Part shown: piece by piece, positions 31,921 to 33,398 of the stretch
How positions within the stretch are numbered: the stretch's first letter is position 1
How the letters are laid out: each line of letters starts with the position of its first letter
Source: Candidatus Coatesbacteria bacterium
GTDB taxonomy: Bacteria > RBG-13-66-14
Assembly: GCA_014728225.1 (NCBI GenBank)
Contig: WJLX01000002.1
Location: forward strand, 1-33,398
Length of the DNA stretch: 33,398 nt
Reading direction: 5' to 3'
The notes under the pieces: generated by a model
Databases searched by the model: none
What the model saw: only the letters and a program-made list of their open reading frames with translations
Told to the model about the DNA's origin: nothing
Position numbers and translations under genes: made by a program

Positions 31921-31968
31921 CCCGTCGGCCAGAGTCCGATCCGCGGCGGTCCCCCCCCGGCGGCCGCC
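31876..31968 (+). repeat. Duplicated 3' cassette, copy 2 (tail plus terminator)
   Basis: This is the partner of 30423-30515: 89 of 93 positions are identical, covering the tail, stop and hairpin. Confidence 0.95.
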
Positions 31969-31974
31969 CTTTTC
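31944..31974 (+). terminator. Terminator after DNRLRE gene 3
   Basis: A GC hairpin (GGCGG with CCGCC) is followed by CTTTTC. It has a better U-tract than the copy after gene 1. Confidence 0.6.
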
Positions 31975-32280
31975 TATTAGGGATCTTCTACCGTCTTCGG
32001 ACCGCTACCTGTCTGTAACCTGCTGATAACATAAGTGATGGGTAGGGCGCACCATAAGTTGGCCGATGGCAGATGAAAATGTAAGAGATGCGGCGGGAAA
32101 GATACTCGACGACCAAGATATGCAAAGCTATCTCAAGAGAAGCAAAAAGAGACAGCTCGCTTATTGTGGCTGCGCGTTGCGGCGGCCGCCGCGGCCAGGG
32201 CGGTCGGCATATCCGCTAATAAACAGCAGCCAAAGGTGCAATCGACTTACAATCGACTTACGATCGATTAAGTGAGCGCC
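31975..32280. other. Gap with one doubtful small reading frame
   Basis: The frame at 32066-32275 (+) begins with a plausible protein start (MADENVRDAAGKILDDQDMQ, then SYLKRSKKRQLAY) but loses protein character after about 40 residues. It may be the truncated end of a gene cut by the transposase relic that follows. Nothing else is recognised. Confidence 0.3.
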
Positions 32281-32569
32281 GCGCCGCCGCTCGCCAGGCC
32301 GAGCTGGACCCGATCAGCTACACCGTTACACCGACGGCCGGCGGGCCCACAAGAAACTCTCGTTCAACGGCTTCCACCACAGGCGCATCAAGCATCAGGA
32401 AGAGTACGCCAACGGAAAGAACCATATCAACGGGCTCGAGAGCTTCCGGGGCGACGCCGAGCGCGGCCGATAAGCCGATCACTGAGGATTCGAGCGTAAC
32501 TACAGACTCTTGATCACTAAAAGGTCGTTCCGCTTCAAGCATCGCGACGACGAAAACGCGCTCGACTAG
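32281..32569 (+). mobile_element. IS1595-type transposase relic (copy B, internally deleted)
   Basis: It begins with CGCCGCTCGCCAGGCCGAGCT, shared with copy A near 4464-4485, and then jumps over the catalytic centre. LSFNGFHHRRIKHQEEYANG, NHINGLESFRGDAERGR and RFKHRDDENALD follow. The part between the helix-turn-helix and the VYYDG region is missing, and stops occur near 32471, 32484 and 32567. HINGLESF keeps the Asn that copy A has lost. Confidence 0.75.
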
Positions 32570-32697
32570 CCGCAGGATGCACTGCTCAATTGGTCCGCTC
32601 AGGTTACATGATGCCTCTATTACTCCACTGTGGGCGGGTCGCCTGATCAAACGGAGCGACTCAAGCGCTGGAATAAAACAGGCGGGTCGGGTCCGAT

Positions 32698-32713
32698 AGT
32701 GACGATTGTCACA
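32698..32713 (+). promoter_or_regulatory. CRP/FNR-like operator before DNRLRE gene 4
   Basis: AGTGACGATTGTCACA matches the TGTGA-N6-TCACA pattern in 9 of 10 positions. Its centre (32705.5) is 41.5 bp upstream of the start expected from a -10-like TAAACT at 32735-32740, the class II activator position. There is no good -35, as expected for activated promoters. Confidence 0.4.
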
Positions 32714-32790
32714 TTATCGTGCCGGCTCAGCGGCTAAACTGCTGGGGCAATCGATCGATCCGCCGGCCCAACCACAACCCGGAGTAAACC

Positions 32791-33398
32791 ATGCGTCTGA
32801 CAATCCCGCTGTTGATCGTCGTTTTCGCCTGCGCCGCCCTCGGCGACACCGTCACCCTGCAGCCCGACGGAGCGCTGAGCAACGACACCCACACCTCCCA
32901 GGAGCATCCCGACACCCCCACCGACGACCTCTTCCTCTGCGTCGCCGCACCGGGATATGCCGACGGCGCCCATTGCATGTTCATCGAGTTCACCGAGCTC
33001 GACGCCTACATGGGGGCCACGGTCAACGAGGCCAAGCTGTGCATCTTCGCCGAGCACGTGATGAGCCCGGGCACCCTGCAGATCGGCCCCTGCGACGCCG
33101 CCTGGGACGAGGCGACCCTGACCTGGAACACCATGCCCGGCGTCCACGCCAGCTACCAGTTCGAGTACGTCACCATCTACCGCTGGCAGGAGATCGACGT
33201 TACCGGCTTCGTGCAGAATATGCTCGACGGCGTCTACGAGAATCACGGTTTCTGCCTCTTCGACAACGGCGGCGTCGACGAGATGCTTTCCACCCAGTCC
33301 GGCGAGACCGATGACGCCGACTACCGGCCCAAGCTGGAGCTGGACTACACCCCCAGCGCCGTCGAGCCGGCCAGTTGGGGCACGATCAAGACTCTGGA
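32791..33398 (+). CDS. Secreted DNRLRE-domain protein 4 (cut by window end)
   Basis: This gene starts at ATG 32791 with GGAG 7 nt upstream; it has no stop before the window edge, and 202 complete codons are visible. A signal peptide (1-18, MRLTIPLLIVVFACAALG) is followed by one DNRLRE domain (QPDGALSNDTHT, MFIEFTELDAYMG, EAKLCIFAEHV, WDEATLTWNTMPG, WQEIDVTGFVQNMLDG, NHGFCLFDNGG, RPKLELDY). The tail reads AVEPASWGTIKTL, so the end is probably one or two codons away. This is the fourth tandem paralogue, with its own possible CRP-type site. Confidence 0.85.
   Translation, partial: MRLTIPLLIVVFACAALGDTVTLQPDGALSNDTHTSQEHPDTPTDDLFLCVAAPGYADGAHCMFIEFTELDAYMGATVNEAKLCIFAEHVMSPGTLQIGPCDAAWDEATLTWNTMPGVHASYQFEYVTIYRWQEIDVTGFVQNMLDGVYENHGFCLFDNGGVDEMLSTQSGETDDADYRPKLELDYTPSAVEPASWGTIKTL

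Overview
The window is a G+C-rich bacterial chromosome segment in standard code (TGA ends many genes at their expected C-termini). The envelope looks Gram-negative: there are CsgG-like, LPP20/FlgT-like and beta-barrel-like outer-membrane proteins and several lipoproteins. Many genes are recognised only at family level, and several secreted proteins share a short C-terminal SWGxIKxL tail. Together these suggest an uncultured candidate-phylum bacterium, perhaps near Coatesbacteria or the FCB lineages. That placement is an inference.

Layout. 1-3440: a secreted protein gene broken by an in-frame TGA, then lepA behind a long leader that holds a nested palindrome and three tandem 87-nt copies of lepA's own start region. 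3441-5250: degraded DNA with an IS1595-type transposase relic. 5251-6270: a UbiA-family prenyltransferase. 6331-6466: a decayed fragment of the outer-membrane gene found at 8333. 6590-8207: trpB2 behind a leader encoding a short peptide with tandem Trp codons and two intrinsic terminators, a probable trp attenuator. 8333-9486: the outer-membrane protein gene and tRNA-Gly(CCC). 9551-17585: an envelope locus (LPP20-like, TPR/SLH lipoprotein, FlgT-like, three CsgG-related proteins, FecR-domain protein) with its own promoter and terminator. 17634-28338, minus strand: MBL hydrolase, MrfA-like helicase, an alpha/alpha-toroid-like protein, ComF, a BtuF-like lipoprotein, a CoA-disulfide-reductase-like flavoprotein, YmdB and a MrfB-like exonuclease. 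28532-29712: a strong promoter, an unknown gene and a small membrane protein. 29838-33398: four secreted DNRLRE (CBM96-like) paralogues, the last cut by the window end, with a second IS1595 relic between the third and fourth.

The most unusual signals are not single genes. (1) Five copies of a ~186-200 bp nested inverted-repeat element lie between genes. The outer arms match within each copy but differ between copies, the inner 20-bp arm is shared, and an apical stem shows compensatory changes. All five point the same way on the chromosome regardless of gene direction. (2) The lepA start region is tandemly repeated so that three 27-codon mini-ORFs precede the gene, each ending 3 nt before the next ATG. 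(3) trpB2 has a WW leader peptide and switchable tandem terminators. (4) The CsgG/LPP20/FlgT/SLH/FecR locus looks like an uncharacterised outer-membrane assembly. (5) The SWGxIKxL tail, together with its terminator, is duplicated almost unchanged between two DNRLRE genes.
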